Shown piece after piece: positions 1 to 11,490 of a stretch of 64,000 bases of DNA (position 1 is the stretch's first letter; every line of letters starts with the position of its first letter). Origin of the DNA: Thalassia testudinum. Lineage: Eukaryota; Streptophyta; Magnoliopsida; Alismatales; Hydrocharitaceae. The stretch spans positions 22,892,501-22,956,500 of the forward strand of contig JAZHRO010000073.1 of assembly GCA_037157565.1 (NCBI GenBank), given 5' to 3'. The position numbers and the translations under genes were made by a program. The notes below the pieces were generated by a model, which had not been told where the DNA came from, made no database searches, and saw only the letters and a program-made list of their open reading frames with translations.

Positions 1-2
1 TT

Positions 3-893
3 TGGGGAATTGATTTCATGGGTCCCTTTCCTCCTTCCAACGGCTTCGAATTTATCCTCGTGGCTATTGATTATGTTTCAAAATGGATCAAGGCTATTCC
101 CACGCACCATACTGACCATGTCATATCCACTCGATTTGTCAAAGACCACATTTTTGTGTACTTTGGGATCCCTCGAGCCATTACCTCGGATGGAGGAAGC
201 CATTTTACCCATGCGTCTTTTCGGGCACTTCTGAGGAAATACGGAGTCCACCATCGTATCGCATCCCCGTATCATCCTCAGACGAACGGCCAGGCAGAGG
301 TGTCGAACCGGCAAATCAATCAAATTCTCCAGAAAACTGTTTGGCCTAACCATAAGGATTGGTCTGACAAGCTAATTGACGCAATTTGGGCTTATCGGAC
401 CTCCTTCAAGGCTCCCCTTGGTATGTCTCCTTATAGAATCGTTTACGGGAAGCCTTGTCATTTGCCCGTGGAGTTGGAGCACCGCGCTTATTGGGCGGTT
501 CGCCAATGTAACCTCGACCCAGACCTGTATGGTCGAGAAAGGAAACTCCAACTCCAGGAGCTAGAAGAGCTTCGTCGTGAAGCCTATGATTCTGCCTTAA
601 CTTTCAAGCAATGCACTAAGGCGTTTCACGACAGCCGTATTCGGCGGAAGGAATTTGAGCCATCTCAGCAAGTTTGGCTCTACAATGCCCAGCTCAAATT
701 CTTTCCTGGGAAATTAAAGTCCAAATGGACTGGTCCTTTCCTGGTCTCGAGACCATTTCCCAACGGGGCCGTTGAGATTGAAGATCCCAAATCTGGGCAT
801 CAATTTACGGTCAATGGGCAGCATTTGAAACCCTATCTTACTCATGAACTTGCCCCCGTTGGAGAAACTGTTGCCCTACTGGAGGGTAACTAA
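3..893 (+). CDS. Integrase C-terminal part of Athila-type pol (5' truncated by window edge)
   Basis: Open from base 3 to a TAA at 891-893, with no internal stop or frameshift. The reading opens at WGIDFMGPF, the start of the integrase catalytic core. The catalytic triad is intact: Asp at 12-14, Asp in SDGGSHF at 189-191, and Glu exactly 35 residues later at 297-299. YHPQTNGQAE, GMSPYRIVYGK and CHLPVELEHRAYWA follow, then a C-terminal DNA-binding region with LKFFPGKLKSKWTGPF. This is the normal ending of Athila pol. The enzyme joins the element cDNA to host DNA inside the virus-like particle/nucleus. Lack of damage contrasts with the decayed pol of D and J and suggests that C is fairly young. 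Protease, RT and RNase H lie outside the window. Confidence 0.93.
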   Translation, partial: WGIDFMGPFPPSNGFEFILVAIDYVSKWIKAIPTHHTDHVISTRFVKDHIFVYFGIPRAITSDGGSHFTHASFRALLRKYGVHHRIASPYHPQTNGQAEVSNRQINQILQKTVWPNHKDWSDKLIDAIWAYRTSFKAPLGMSPYRIVYGKPCHLPVELEHRAYWAVRQCNLDPDLYGRERKLQLQELEELRREAYDSALTFKQCTKAFHDSRIRRKEFEPSQQVWLYNAQLKFFPGKLKSKWTGPFLVSRPFPNGAVEIEDPKSGHQFTVNGQHLKPYLTHELAPVGETVALLEGN

Positions 894-2233
894 TGTCGTG
901 CCTCATTCTGAGTCCAGCTGGGGACGTTAAATTCAGCGCTCATTGGGAGGCACCCCAACAACACTCCGCCACTGTCACGCTCACTTCACTTTTCACTTCA
1001 CCACCCACCATCCACCCACCCTACCACCCAGCTGTTTACCCTGCACCTCAGATCTCGTTACCCGATCTTTGGTCCCTCCTGTACCCTACCCTGCATGCAT
1101 ATTTGGACATAGCATTGTTTGGCATGGGGGGGTGGATAGGCATCCATAGGATCTGGGTATTTTAGGGTATCATGCAGTCTCCATCTATCTATAAATATGT
1201 TAATAAAAAAAAAATGGTATTTAGTAATGATCTGAAGGCTGAAACAAAAATACAATAGGTGTTTATGGATATTCAACCACTATTTTAAAGACTTTCCAGG
1301 CCACAGAAGCTTGATTCGCTCAGGCTTGGCTTAATTCACTTAAGCATTGACAAGATAGATCAGAATCTCTCCTAACTAAGGACGTATTCTTATACCTGAG
1401 ACACCAGTACAGGATTCGTTGGTTTGCTTCTACTCGAGAGCCTAAGTAATCTTGGTTCACACTACACATATCAAGAAAGACCAGGTGAACATAAGATCCA
1501 ACCCTAGTGTTCATTAGGGAAGGTGGAGTCCTTACCTGTGCGCACTGGTAGACTTTTTATCCCAGGCTTTAGTCTTGAGTTTAGGAGAGACTCTTTCCAC
1601 CAAAACAGAACTCTCCCACCAAAAGAAAAGTGTGCTCCTCCAAATAAAGTTGTAAGAGATATACTGACACGTGTTTCAAAAAAAAAAAAAAAGGAGCTGC
1701 AAATAAGTCAGTATATCTCACAAATGTCTGTAAAGTCTTCACTCTACAAAAGTTCTTCAGGGCAAGTTACAAATACCCTATTTTCTTTGAGCCACAAATG
1801 TAATAAAATGGGAGTTGAGTTTTCCGTCATCTTTTTACGGGTCAATCCGAAAACATGAGCTAAAACTGGGACCAACCTGGTCTTAAAAATTCGTGAAACC
1901 CTGGGCTTGAGTCTTAATGTTCATCTGGTCAGTCTTGATCCTTCACTATGCACAAGCCATAATCTCTTGAGCTCTCGAGTATGGCAAAAAAAACCCCTTG
2001 GATCCTAGAAATCGTACTTAAGGTTTAAATATCAAGAGTCCAGGTTAGTTGAGAGATGGTCTATGTCACATAAGACTTAAAGTACTGGTAATCTTCTCTA
2101 CAATTGGTTCTCACAATATCCAACAAATAAACACACTTATGTCACCTCAAAAGAAAATCTTCAGCTTAAGATCATTTCAAAATACAATACAAAATGTTTT
2201 GCTAGGGACTAGCAAAAGATAGGCAAGGGGGTA
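894..2233 (+). other. 3' untranslated region of element C with two polypurine-like tracts
   Basis: No convincing coding capacity. Shortly after the integrase stop (about 926-960) is the sequence GCGCT-N4-GGGAGGCA-N-CCC, which lies inside or at the end of pol in D, G and J. At 1103-1137 is GGACATAGCATTG followed by GGCATGGGGGGGTGG, the upstream polypurine-like tract seen in the other Athila-type elements here. At 2197-2217 is an inverted repeat, TTTTGCTA / TAGCAAAA around GGGAC, followed by the LTR-adjacent tract AGGCAAGGGGGTA (2221-2233). The triple hairpin found in A, D and G was not found here. Confidence 0.6.
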
Positions 2234-3371
2234 TGATTGCACAGCAAACATACACCAATAAAAGTGTCATCTTGTGTTATTTCCTAGCATTGCCATTGTA
2301 TATTAGGTAGCCATAGTCGCATTTGTAAAAATAAATGCATGCATGCATTTATTTGAGAGGGGACGAGAGTGAATAAATTGGCCTTGTAATTAACATATTC
2401 TTCAAGTGCTGCATCGCAAATTCACCATCTTCACTTTTTTAATGGCTTTGAATTTCTTCTTCTCCACGACTGCAGGGCATGGCTTGCTCTTCATCGCGCC
2501 ATTCTCTGCCATTGCATACCCTGTCACTGCATGGCTAGGCATGCACGCCCAGGGCATGGCTGTGCATGACTCGTTCTCCTTTAAAAAGCCCTCCTCGCTT
2601 CCTTGTGCAAGAGCCTGGTCCACAGAACACACACAGTAGCCTTCCTTCTCCAAGCCCTCTCCTCCCCTCTCCCCTCCACACGCAGCCCCTCTTCCTACTG
2701 AAGAAACACGCTGCGGGCAGGAGCAGCTCACAGTGGTCCACAACCACCACTGTGAGTCCCACCACCACCTAACTCATCCAAGAGCAGGTGGGCGTGGTGG
2801 ATTTCACCCTCTGTTTCTACATTCAAGCACTTCCGCCATTGCCACAGACTCAAGCTTGGAAGCGCAGCAGCACGGCACAATACCTCTCGCCCACGCGCAG
2901 GCCACCACACGCCCCTGCAGCAGCCGACGTAGCTCCTTCCGCACGTGTAGGCCCGCTCCACAGTGCCCATGCACGCAGAACCGGCCGCAGTCGGTCGTGC
3001 AAGCCGAGTGCGCACTATAGCTACTGTTCACGCTAGAGAGTGCGACACTGTAGCTATAGTGTGGTGACCGGAAAGTTTCTCACTTATCCAGTCACCGCGC
3101 GCTCTCTCTCCGTGCCGCAACCGTCACCTTCCCGTCCGCGTGCCAGCTTCCGTGTACGCCCTCACCCGCTGCGTCTGCTCCAGCACCCGCTTCTTTGGCC
3201 GCGTTCACCTCAACACGCAGCGCAATGTGCTACGCCACGCAGTGCGCTGCACTGCGCCCACACACTGCTCCCTCCAATGCGTGCCTGCACTTGCGCATGC
3301 CTGCGCCTGCGCATGCACACTCCTGTGTGCACCACCAGACGTCGGCTGAAGCTTCTGGACGACTTAACCAG

Positions 3372-3475
3372 CAGATGCTCTCTCTCTCGCTCTCTCTCTC
3401 TCTCACAGACACACACCTCACTCACACACACACACCACACTTGTACACACTCACGTGTACACACACACTCACTCA
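3372..3475. repeat. CT/CA-rich simple repeats
   Basis: A run of TCTC units is followed by ACAC and CACTCA units, leading directly into the TA-rich microsatellite. Part of the LTR of element C. No coding function is proposed. Confidence 0.85.
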
Positions 3476-3483
3476 CTTGTGCA

Positions 3484-3658
3484 CGACTATATACTTATAT
3501 ATATATATACATATATCTATACATATTTTATTACCTATACAACTAAGTATAAGTATATATACATATATATATATACATATATATACAGATATATTTATAC
3601 ATATATATATATATATACAAATATACATACATATATACATATATATCTATAGCTATAA

Positions 3659-3697
<39 letters not shown>

Positions 3698-3920
3698 TAT
3701 ATACATACATATATATCTAATTATAAATAAATATATATATATATACAACATACATCTATCTATATATATATTTACATATCTATATATATACACATATACA
3801 TATATATATATGCATATATAACTACATATACACCTATATAATTATAACCATATCTATATCTATACATATAAATATATATTTATATAAATACATACATATA
3901 TATATATATATTCATATCAC
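3484..3920. repeat. TA/TATACA microsatellite block
   Basis: More than 400 bases of almost pure TATATA, TATACA and TATCTA units. Long open frames made of Tyr/Ile/His codons cross it but are artefacts of the repeat. Such AT blocks are unstable and can fold back on themselves. Confidence 0.95.
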
Positions 3921-4117
3921 CTACCACACGTTGTATCGCGGGAATATCTGCACCAGTTGCTGATATTCCCTGATACACAAGTACAGAAAGCGTCTCTGCA
4001 CACACCTTCCACCCATCCATCCTACACTTCACACGGCACTTTGTCCTGTTGGTTGCATCTTCCTAGATGGCGACCAACTCGACACCGTGCTACATGCCAT
4101 TTCCACCTCCACCCCCA

Positions 4118-4172
4118 CCCCTATATATATATTATATATATATATATATCTATATATACATATATACTATAT
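4118..4172. repeat. Second TA microsatellite
   Basis: Short TATATA run, again inside the LTR of element C, following a CACC-rich stretch. Confidence 0.85.
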
Positions 4173-6627
4173 TTATCTTTTTTCTATTTGTCTCTCCTAC
4201 TTTAAAAAGATAAAAAAAAATATAGTAAAAGAGAAAATATAATCTTTGTCTTGTAGGTACTCGGTCTTGCGGATAGCAAGACCAGTTTTGGAACCCTAAT
4301 TTGGTTCAAAGCCAAGAACAATTTGGCTCTAAGCCAAGGACCTGATTTTGAGGTTGTGCCTCAAGGACAAAAATTATCAGAAAAAAATCGTAAATAGAAA
4401 AACACCAAAAACATAATAAACGAATGGAAGAGATTCGTTGTAGGAAAGGCGTAGAAACTTATTCACCTCTAATCCCGCTTCCCTGAGTTCGACCCTAGGC
4501 CTAAAAGTGACCAAGATAAAATCAAGTAGGCCAGGTTAAACATTTTGTAAAAAGATGGTTAGGTTCGATTTAGGTTAACCACTATACTCATTTCAAATAT
4601 TAAATCACCATATTAACACAACCTATCGAGTCTACACCAGCATTTCAATTCAATTATCTGTTTGGTGCGAGGTATGCGTATTCGGAGACTCCGCCCCAAC
4701 TCCACCACCATGAAGAGCTTCGAACTCACCTCCATCACCACCACCGTGCATCCAAGCACCACACCATGGGCCGGCGGGGTGACAGACCGTCGTGCCAATC
4801 CGACGAGCTCAACCATCACTGTGCGCGTGTCACCAAAGACCTTGCAATCATCACCGTGCTTCACCACTTCGCGTCCTCCCCTGTCCACCGTCAACACCAC
4901 TGCAGCTACGCACCAGCAACCATCCATGCACGTTTAAGACGTTTGGGAATGTTCCTAGACATTTGAAGCCCCACAGCACCACCTCCATCTTCACTTTCTT
5001 CTTCTTCTTTCTTTTCCTCTGTTTCTCTTCCACCAACAAACCCAACACCTTTAAACAGATCCACCAGCCACGCCTCTCCGCACAGCACCTCCACAGCCTC
5101 TGCCCGCAGTGCACGACCATCTCCTCCACACGCTCACGCAGCAGCTGCAACTGTAGTAGCGCATGCATCCTCCTTGTCTCGTTCCTCGCCTTCGGCCAAT
5201 GCACGTAGCCCAGACACCACCTGCATCCTCCTTGCACCCTCCTCACCTCTAGCATCACTGCGCAGCCCCTCATCTCCGTGCCACACCCGCAGCTGTTGCC
5301 TCCAGCGTGCGGCCCTTTAACAGCGCTATGCCCCTCGCTACTGACCCCGCGCACCTCCAGCAACTCCCCCGTGGGTGCACGCACTCCTCCAGTAGTGCTG
5401 CGCCCCTTGATTTCCAAGCTGCTACTCTAGCAACAACAGAGGAGCCTCACCGGCTACTCACCATGCCATCTCCGTGCATCACTGACCTCCGCTCACGTGC
5501 TATAGAGTGCGTGTCCTCCTCAGCCTCCTCCGCACGTGCCTGTGCCACACTCCGCATGCATGTGAGCTCTCCACCAGCGTTGTGCACCCCCAGCATAGTC
5601 ACACCCCTCACCTTCGCAAGATTCAACAGTAATAGTGACAGCCACCGCTGCCACTCCTCTCCTCCAACTGGCCACGTCGTGCCTCGCCGCCACCACCAAA
5701 ACAAGTGGCTCGGCAGCAGCTACCTCTAGCGAGCTCCTCTCCTCCGACCATCTTCTCCTCCATGTGTGGAAGGCATCAAAACCAAATCCCCTATTTTTGA
5801 ATAGTAAACTTGCCATTTGTTTTTACAAAGAATGTCATTGCCAAAGAGTTATTTTTTTGGTTTATTAATTAAATATTATGGTGAGTTTATGCAAAGGACC
5901 TCCCTCTTTCTCATAAATACTATTTCAGCATTAGCTCTTGTTATTCACTTAATTTGAAAGCGATTTTGACTCGATTTCTTGATGAAATTTATCGTGAACA
6001 TCTATTTAACCCATACGAGTCTTAATAGGCCATTGCCTCTCTGTGGATATGACCCGCTCTTTTGTAAGTGGTTTAATTTTAGTTCAATATTTTGATTAGT
6101 CGATTTTCCACCACTTAGAAATACAATGACAAATCATCTTAATTATCATCTTTGAAAGCGAAAATCAACTTGTCAAATGAAAAAAAAAAGAAAAGAAAAA
6201 TTATTTATTTCTTAATGCATGCTATGTATACGCTAATATTAATCTAATGCCTAGGCGCTTAAGTAACAAATTAGCCCACAAATATGGGCTCATCAAAGTG
6301 TGCCTAGGGTAATTAGAAGAGGAGCCTGTGGTGTGCACTAAGATTGAAACATGAACTTGGAAGGCAAAGGAAACTTGTATTACTGGCAAAGTTGATGACA
6401 AGTAGCTAAATGCTTCTTCAAGAAAAAGAGAAAACACACTAGCTAATACAAGATAAAATAAAGATAGAAGAAGGGGAATCCTCTGTAGAAGTTCTAGAGA
6501 GCCCTTGCTCCAGGTGTGGTTGCCCCACACTTGAAAAGGGTTTCCTTAACTTCTTCTTGATGTAGTCCTCCTCCAAGCTCTCTCCTCAAGGTGGGAGTCA
6601 ACCACCTTAAGGTTCCTCCTCTGCTAG

Positions 6628-9245
6628 TGTTTAGCACAAAATTGTTGATGTTAAGATATGTATGCGTTGTAGTATAGTCAACGAAAATGCGACAAACAGT
6701 TAAATTCATAAAGCTAAAAAACAATGTGAGTTCAAGGTCGTTCGCAGGGAGAATATTAGTAATTTCAAAAACTAATCACAATTTATCAAGAAAGATATGC
6801 AATTATAATCAAAACATTGCCCAATATAAATCAGGAAAATATGTTAATAAAACCAAGGATGAGATTGCAAAAAGATTAGGTTAAAATGGTGATTTGAATC
6901 ACCAAATTAACCCTAATGTTTAAGCTCACAAATATCTCAAATAAACGAACAGTAATCTCAATCATGTATCTCAATTAAATATCTCCGTAATAACCAGTAT
7001 CAAGCCATGGCCTCAAACGTCAATGTAAGGCCTCAGACACCTTAAGAACTCAGCAAAACTAACATAGTAGATGAGCCAAGGCACAAGGGTCTCGCATAAA
7101 GCCTTCAGAGGCTAAGTGTTGAGAGAGAGAGAGGGCACGAATCCCAAAGTAGAGCAAAACACTCCCCCTTCTCTCCCTAATTCTCTTTTCTTTAGAACAG
7201 ATCAGATCTGGGTAAACGGATCCACTGCCTAGACCCACGAAGTGTGAGCACGAGCGAAGGCATGGACAAGCCCGTGTGAAGTGCATGCAATGCGGTGTGC
7301 GTGGGGACCTCACCCCTGTGCTCTCCAAGGCAAACAGATGAGAGCACAAAATCCTCTTATACGCTGTTGGAGCTCTTGCCATGCACAATGTGGCCTTGAG
7401 ATTGCCTCCTTCCTTTGCTGCCCGTGTGCATAACTACAGGGGCTCAAGTCATCAAATTGGAGCTGCTCCTATGATCCCTTCATCCAATTGGAGTCGCAGC
7501 TTCCTTTGCAAGGTGAATCCATAGCTGTAGGAGGTGAAGCCGTGGCTGGAGACGATCAGACGATTACAAATGGAGCCGAAGAAGGTGGTTGCAGCAGTGG
7601 AGGTCCAGCGAAGCCCTGAAATCCAAAATAAGGCATTGCAGCCTAATTAAACACGTCCAAAAGCTTCTTGGGAACTTAGCGAAGGTGCTCGTGGTGGTTT
7701 CGTGGAGGTTGGAAGTTGGTGGACCTCTGTCAAGGTTGGAGAGGGAGTGCGACGGGGGTTGTGTTCGACAGAGGGAGCGAGGGACCAATAAGCCCAACTA
7801 GGTTGGGGCTTTTGGTCAGTGAAAAATGGTGAATGTGTAGGTGGTCGTGGTGTGCATTTTTGTGTGGTGTAGCGTTGGCATGGGCTCACTAGAGCCCTTG
7901 CCAGAGGTGGAGAAGATGCAGGGGGAGGCAGTGATCCGTCGGTCGAAACAAGCAGGGAGAGAGTTGGTTCTAACCTAAAGGAGGAGAGAAGGCAAAAGAT
8001 CTACACTATTGGATGAAAGAGGGAGAGAACTACGGTGGCTTGCCTCGTCGGTCACGAGGAGGATGAGCCTCCGATAAGGGAGAACGGCAGCAATAGAGGA
8101 GGTAGGGGCCCCTGCTGGGTACAGCAAGGAGTGAATGAATGTGGTGAAGATACTGGGCCACCCAATTTGGCTGTTGGGTGGCTGAAAGAGGGAGATCGAG
8201 GAGGTCCACCGGAGCTACGGTTGGAGGAGGCTTGAGGAAGGAGAGGAAGATGTATTCTGGCCTGTAACCGAGCTAGAAAGGACGGTCGTGCGTAGGGAAG
8301 CTTTTATAAAGCTTTAAATCAAGCTCTAGATGAGGAAAAAAGCTTGGTTGGGTCAACAAATCAGGGAGAAGGATCCCTTGATTTATTTGATTTCATTCGA
8401 GATCTACAATGCAAATCAAGGTCAAATATCTAGCCCAGAAGATAGAGGGATCTCTTAAGATCAATCCTTCCAAATTTAGAGGGATTTGGTCCTGATTTGA
8501 GCGAATTTCTTCTCTTGAATCTGGCTTGAAGGTGCTTTCACACCTTCAATGGCGGCAAGGCCCTTTTTGCAAGAAAGATGAGAAGTTATGGACCTGAACG
8601 CAGGGAATTTTGAAACTTAGGGGTCAAATTGTAGAAAATAGAGTTTTAAGGGGCTAAATTGCAAACTAGGTCAAGATGAACTCTAATTTGGCTCAAATTT
8701 TGGTGCAAACCTAATTTGGACCCAAGGAATCTGTTGGTGAAGTTGGATTTGAGTTTTGGCCATGTTTTATTGGGAAATTTGCACAGAATCCCAAATTAGG
8801 GTAGAATTCTGTCTGCAACTCTGTTTAAGGTCAAAATAGGTTCAGAGGATCTAACTACCAAACCTCTCAGAATATTTTTCTATGAATTTTAGAAGATTTA
8901 TATGAATTTTATCCTGACCATAATGTCTTTAATTTAAGCCGATCTAAAATTAGGATTTTGTGTGCTGTTGTAGTCCTCGAAATGCATGAAACCCTGTTTC
9001 TATCTATATGGACCAACTCATTGGACTTTAATGCTTATTTGACCTTTAATTAACTCCTAACAAACCCTGTGGTTAATCTGTGTTCAAGATGTGTTGTTAA
9101 AATGACAGAATTAATCCTAATTTCCTATTTTCTTCTCAAATTAGAATATCATGGAATTATGACCCTTAGATGATTATGTAGAACCATTTATCCATCGAAC
9201 CTGACTAAAAGTGGCCAATTAGGGCCTATGATGATGTTCCCATCA
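6628..9245 (-). mobile_element. LTR I: solo Athila-type LTR (minus strand) inside B'
   Basis: Read on the minus strand it starts TGATGGGAACATCATCAT, very like the LTR starts of D and K, and ends at TGT (6628 on the plus strand). Flanks are GCTAG (6623-6627) and CCTAG (9246-9250), a five-base target duplication with one mismatch. The minus-strand U3 shares the long region of D, G and K (lines around 8640-8960: not quite AATTTGG, TTTGGCC, TTTTTCTATGAATTTTAGA). The U5-type motif lies at about 6730-6752. No internal region is present, so this is a solo LTR. Confidence 0.72.
8301..8310 (-). promoter_or_regulatory. TATA box of LTR I
   Basis: TTTATAAAAG on the minus strand, about 940 bases from the LTR start, comparable with the TATA boxes of D (about 940) and G (about 930). 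Confidence 0.5.
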
Positions 9246-9450
9246 CCTAGCCATCCCTCTAAGTTGAAGATCTCCTCCTTGGCGTGGCACAAAGGAGAAA
9301 AAGGAGAGGAAGAAGCCATCAAGGGGGAGGGTAGGTTGCCCCCTTGATCTTCTTCTCTTCTTCTTCCTTGGAGTGAATGGAAGTGGATGTAAGGTGGTTA
9401 AGGTAGGACCTAAACTAATGGAGATGGGATTTAGGTGGTGGCTAGGTGGG

Positions 9451-9460
9451 GTATATATAG
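9451..9460 (-). promoter_or_regulatory. TATA-like box of LTR B'
   Basis: CTATATATAC on the minus strand. The corresponding place in solo LTR B has CTATAAAAAG (23851-23860), which supports reading both copies on the minus strand. Confidence 0.4.
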
Positions 9461-9934
9461 AAGTGGAGAGGGGGATGGTTGGTGTGGACATGCGGATGGC
9501 TAGGATTGTATTAGGAAGTTGATTAGTGATCCTATGGCTATGGAGAGTTGGTGCCAACTCAAAGGTCATGTAGGGTGGTGGTTATGGTGGTGTTGGAGAC
9601 TCTTGGTGGTGGAGAGACACCACTAGTTGGCGCCAACAAGGGGGGCTTCTAGAAGGAGAGTTAGGTGGATGGTGGAAATGGCTTAGAGGGGTAGGTGCAG
9701 GGTTGGATTTCAAGGGTTTTGGAGGGAAGAAGTTGGCACCAAAAGAAGGGTGGTTGGAGGTGCTTTTGGCACCAATTAGTAGGTGCCTTTTGGTAGTGGT
9801 TGAGGGGCCAAGGGGTGAATGGGATTGGCTCCAAAAAGGATTGGGAGTAGGGGAGCTTAGGTGGACTAGGTTTAGGGTTATTTGGTGGAGCTTAGATTGG
9901 TAGGTTTTAGGGTTAGGTAGGGGTGCCAAGGAGG

Positions 9935-10580
9935 TGACTAGCTAAGCTAAGCTAACTTAGCTATTTTAGCTAGTATGGAGTTGGGTAGGAGGGAGAGGGA
10001 GCTAGGGTTTTGGAGGAGAGAAGCTTGAAGGAGCTGCACTGGAGCTAATGTCTGTTGATGGAGTTGAAGTGGAGCTTAGTAGCTAGCTTAGCTAGCTAGT
10101 TCTTTGCTAGAAGCTAAGCCAAGCTAATTTGAGCTTGATTCTTCTAATCTAAGCTGAGGTAAGGTGGGTCTGGTCTTCCCGAAGAATACCTAGCTAGCTG
10201 GAGTAGCTAGCTTAGGTCAAGTAGCATAGCTCAACCATGTTGAGCTGAGTTGTGTCTCCGGGAGCTGGACTTGAGCTAGCCTGAGCTGGTTGATACTTCT
10301 TTAGCTAACTAGGTCTAGCGAGTTCATGGAAGTAGCTTGTCCTAGTTAGGTTGAGCTTCTAGTGAACTATTCTGGGCTGGAGGAGTTGGAATGGAGTTGG
10401 GATCAACTATCTTGAGCTAGTTTAAGCTGTTATCCAGTGAGGTGAGCTAAATGGAGCGAAGGTGAACTAGCTAGAGCTACCATTCAGCTAGGATGAGCTA
10501 AATGGAGCTAAGGATGAGTTGATCCAACTAAAAGGAGCTGGGATCCAGCTGGGATGAGTTGGATCTAACTGTGATCCAGC
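9935..10580. repeat. AGCT-rich degenerate short repeat in B'
   Basis: Dozens of AGCT palindromes in units such as GCTAAGCT, TAGCTAG and GAGCTGAG, with no fixed period. The equivalent block in B is at 24330-25010. It lies upstream of the presumed minus-strand TATA box. Confidence 0.8.
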
Positions 10581-10813
10581 TGATATGGGCTTCTCCTTCA
10601 TCTTCTACCTTCCTGAGTGCCAAGGTATGTGGGATCTGACTTTCTACTTATCCCTGACACTCATATAAACACATCAAAAATACAAATAAAATGCAATGCA
10701 TGCCTAATCTAGGGAATGCCTAAATACACCCCAAAAACCCATTTGTGGAGTTAAAATCCTAAGTGCTAGATATGTTTTAAAGCATAAGAATGATGATAAA
10801 TTGGCGTTTATCA

Positions 10814-11469
10814 CCTACCCTTCTCCAAGGCACTCTAAATCTTGTCCCAAGCTTGGGATGCTCCACTGGAGCTAGTAAATAATTTTTACTTTCCGCTTCT
10901 TACTCACATTCGTGGAGCGCCCGTGGCTGTACTTTCACCTCTATTTTGGAAGTGGATCCTGTTGTGACGCCGTCCTACACCGTTCTCCTTCATTTGGCTC
11001 CATTCTTCTTCCTCCCGTCTCTCACCACATTCGTCCGAGGCATTGTCAGAGTGGCTTGTCCTCCAAGCAGCTGTCGAGGATGATTTTTCTCTTCCCTATT
11101 TTTTTACAGGTTTCCTAGTGTATATTTATATTATGCAATTAGTTGTAATAAACATTGCTCTGCTCTTATAAAATAGTTGTTTCCTCTCTCTCTCTCTCTC
11201 TGATATTCTATAAATAGATTAGAGTAGTTAGATATAATTTCCCAACTTGATCTTTTGCCTTATAAAAAAATACCAAAAAAATAGGAAAGCATAAAGCACC
11301 AAAAAAGAAATAAAACAAATGCTGCTTTTCCTAATCAAACGTTCGCCTCCCCGTGTTTGACCTGCGACTCACCAAGTCTCAGTAATTTTTATCTGATAAG
11401 AGAATTTTCATGATTGCGACAATCGGGTTTTCCCAATTCGATTTTTCTCGCGCAAAATCTCATCGATCA
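10814..11469 (+). repeat. Element H 5' LTR, right-hand fragment
   Basis: Homologous to the end of the H 3' LTR. Ends CGATCA before the primer site. It contains the U5-type motif (CGCCTCCCCGTGTTTGACC, about 11345-11363) and a CT repeat at 11180-11200. Solo LTR B' borders it on the left. Confidence 0.7.
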
Positions 11470-11472
11470 TTT

Positions 11473-11490
11473 TGGCATTATTGCCAGGGA
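11473..11490 (+). other. Primer binding site of element H (degenerate)
   Basis: TGGCATTATTGCCAGGGA, a mutated form of TGGCGCCGTTGCCGGGGA, which is complementary to the 3' end of a tRNA-Asp-like molecule. Reverse transcription would start here. Confidence 0.7.

Larger units (their letters stand above)
1..6175 (+). mobile_element. Element C: 3' part of an Athila-type Ty3/gypsy retrotransposon
   Basis: The window opens inside the pol gene. The order integrase, 3' untranslated region, polypurine tract, LTR shows plus orientation and a 3' end. The LTR is taken to start at TGATTGC (2234), directly after GGGGGTA, and to end at ACTTGTCA (6175), by comparison with the LTR end of element A (ACTCGTCA). 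The 5' LTR, gag and most of pol lie left of the window, so the target duplication cannot be tested; the right flank begins AATGA. The DNA to its right is B', whose left end is missing here. The simplest reading is that C inserted into B'. Confidence 0.75.
2234..6175 (+). repeat. 3' LTR of element C (about 3.9 kb, possibly composite)
   Basis: Starts TG after the polypurine tract and ends CA. The end region (6025-6065) carries the motif seen near the end of the other Athila-type LTRs here (TTGCCTCTCTGTGGATATGA). A second copy of that motif, TTCCCTGAGTTCGACCC, lies at about 4480-4496. Two separate CT-rich, gene-like GC blocks also occur (2640-3360 and 4660-5780). The LTR may therefore contain another LTR inserted within it, but no target duplication was found to prove this. 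A TATA-like TTTAAAAAG lies near 2580. Open frames in the GC blocks look non-coding. Confidence 0.6.
6176..10813 (-). mobile_element. B': solo LTR (minus strand), split by LTR I and left-truncated by C
   Basis: The segments 6176-6627 and 9246-10813 are collinear with solo LTR B at about 23200-25225. They share the CT-rich CTTGCTCCA.../CTCCTCCAAG region, the AGCT-rich block and the last bases GGCGTTTATCA. Read on the minus strand it starts TGATAAACGCCA and has a TATA-like CTATATATAC (9451-9460), so minus orientation is likely. Its right border falls inside the 5' LTR of H. Its left end, like the left part of H, must lie beyond element C, outside the window. Confidence 0.65.

Noticed and set aside
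893..1165. Possible env-like gene after the integrase of C, as described for some Athila elements
   Set aside because: Only a short frame of low-complexity Thr/Pro/His codons; no signal peptide or membrane segment, and the same place in D holds none.
3195..3821. 208-codon frame of Tyr/Ile/His
   Set aside because: Translation of a TA/CA microsatellite; no coding meaning.
4613..5816. Candidate host gene in the GC-rich block of the C LTR
   Set aside because: Several overlapping Ser/Thr/His-rich frames on both strands, no recognisable domain or splice structure; it lies between LTR start and LTR end.
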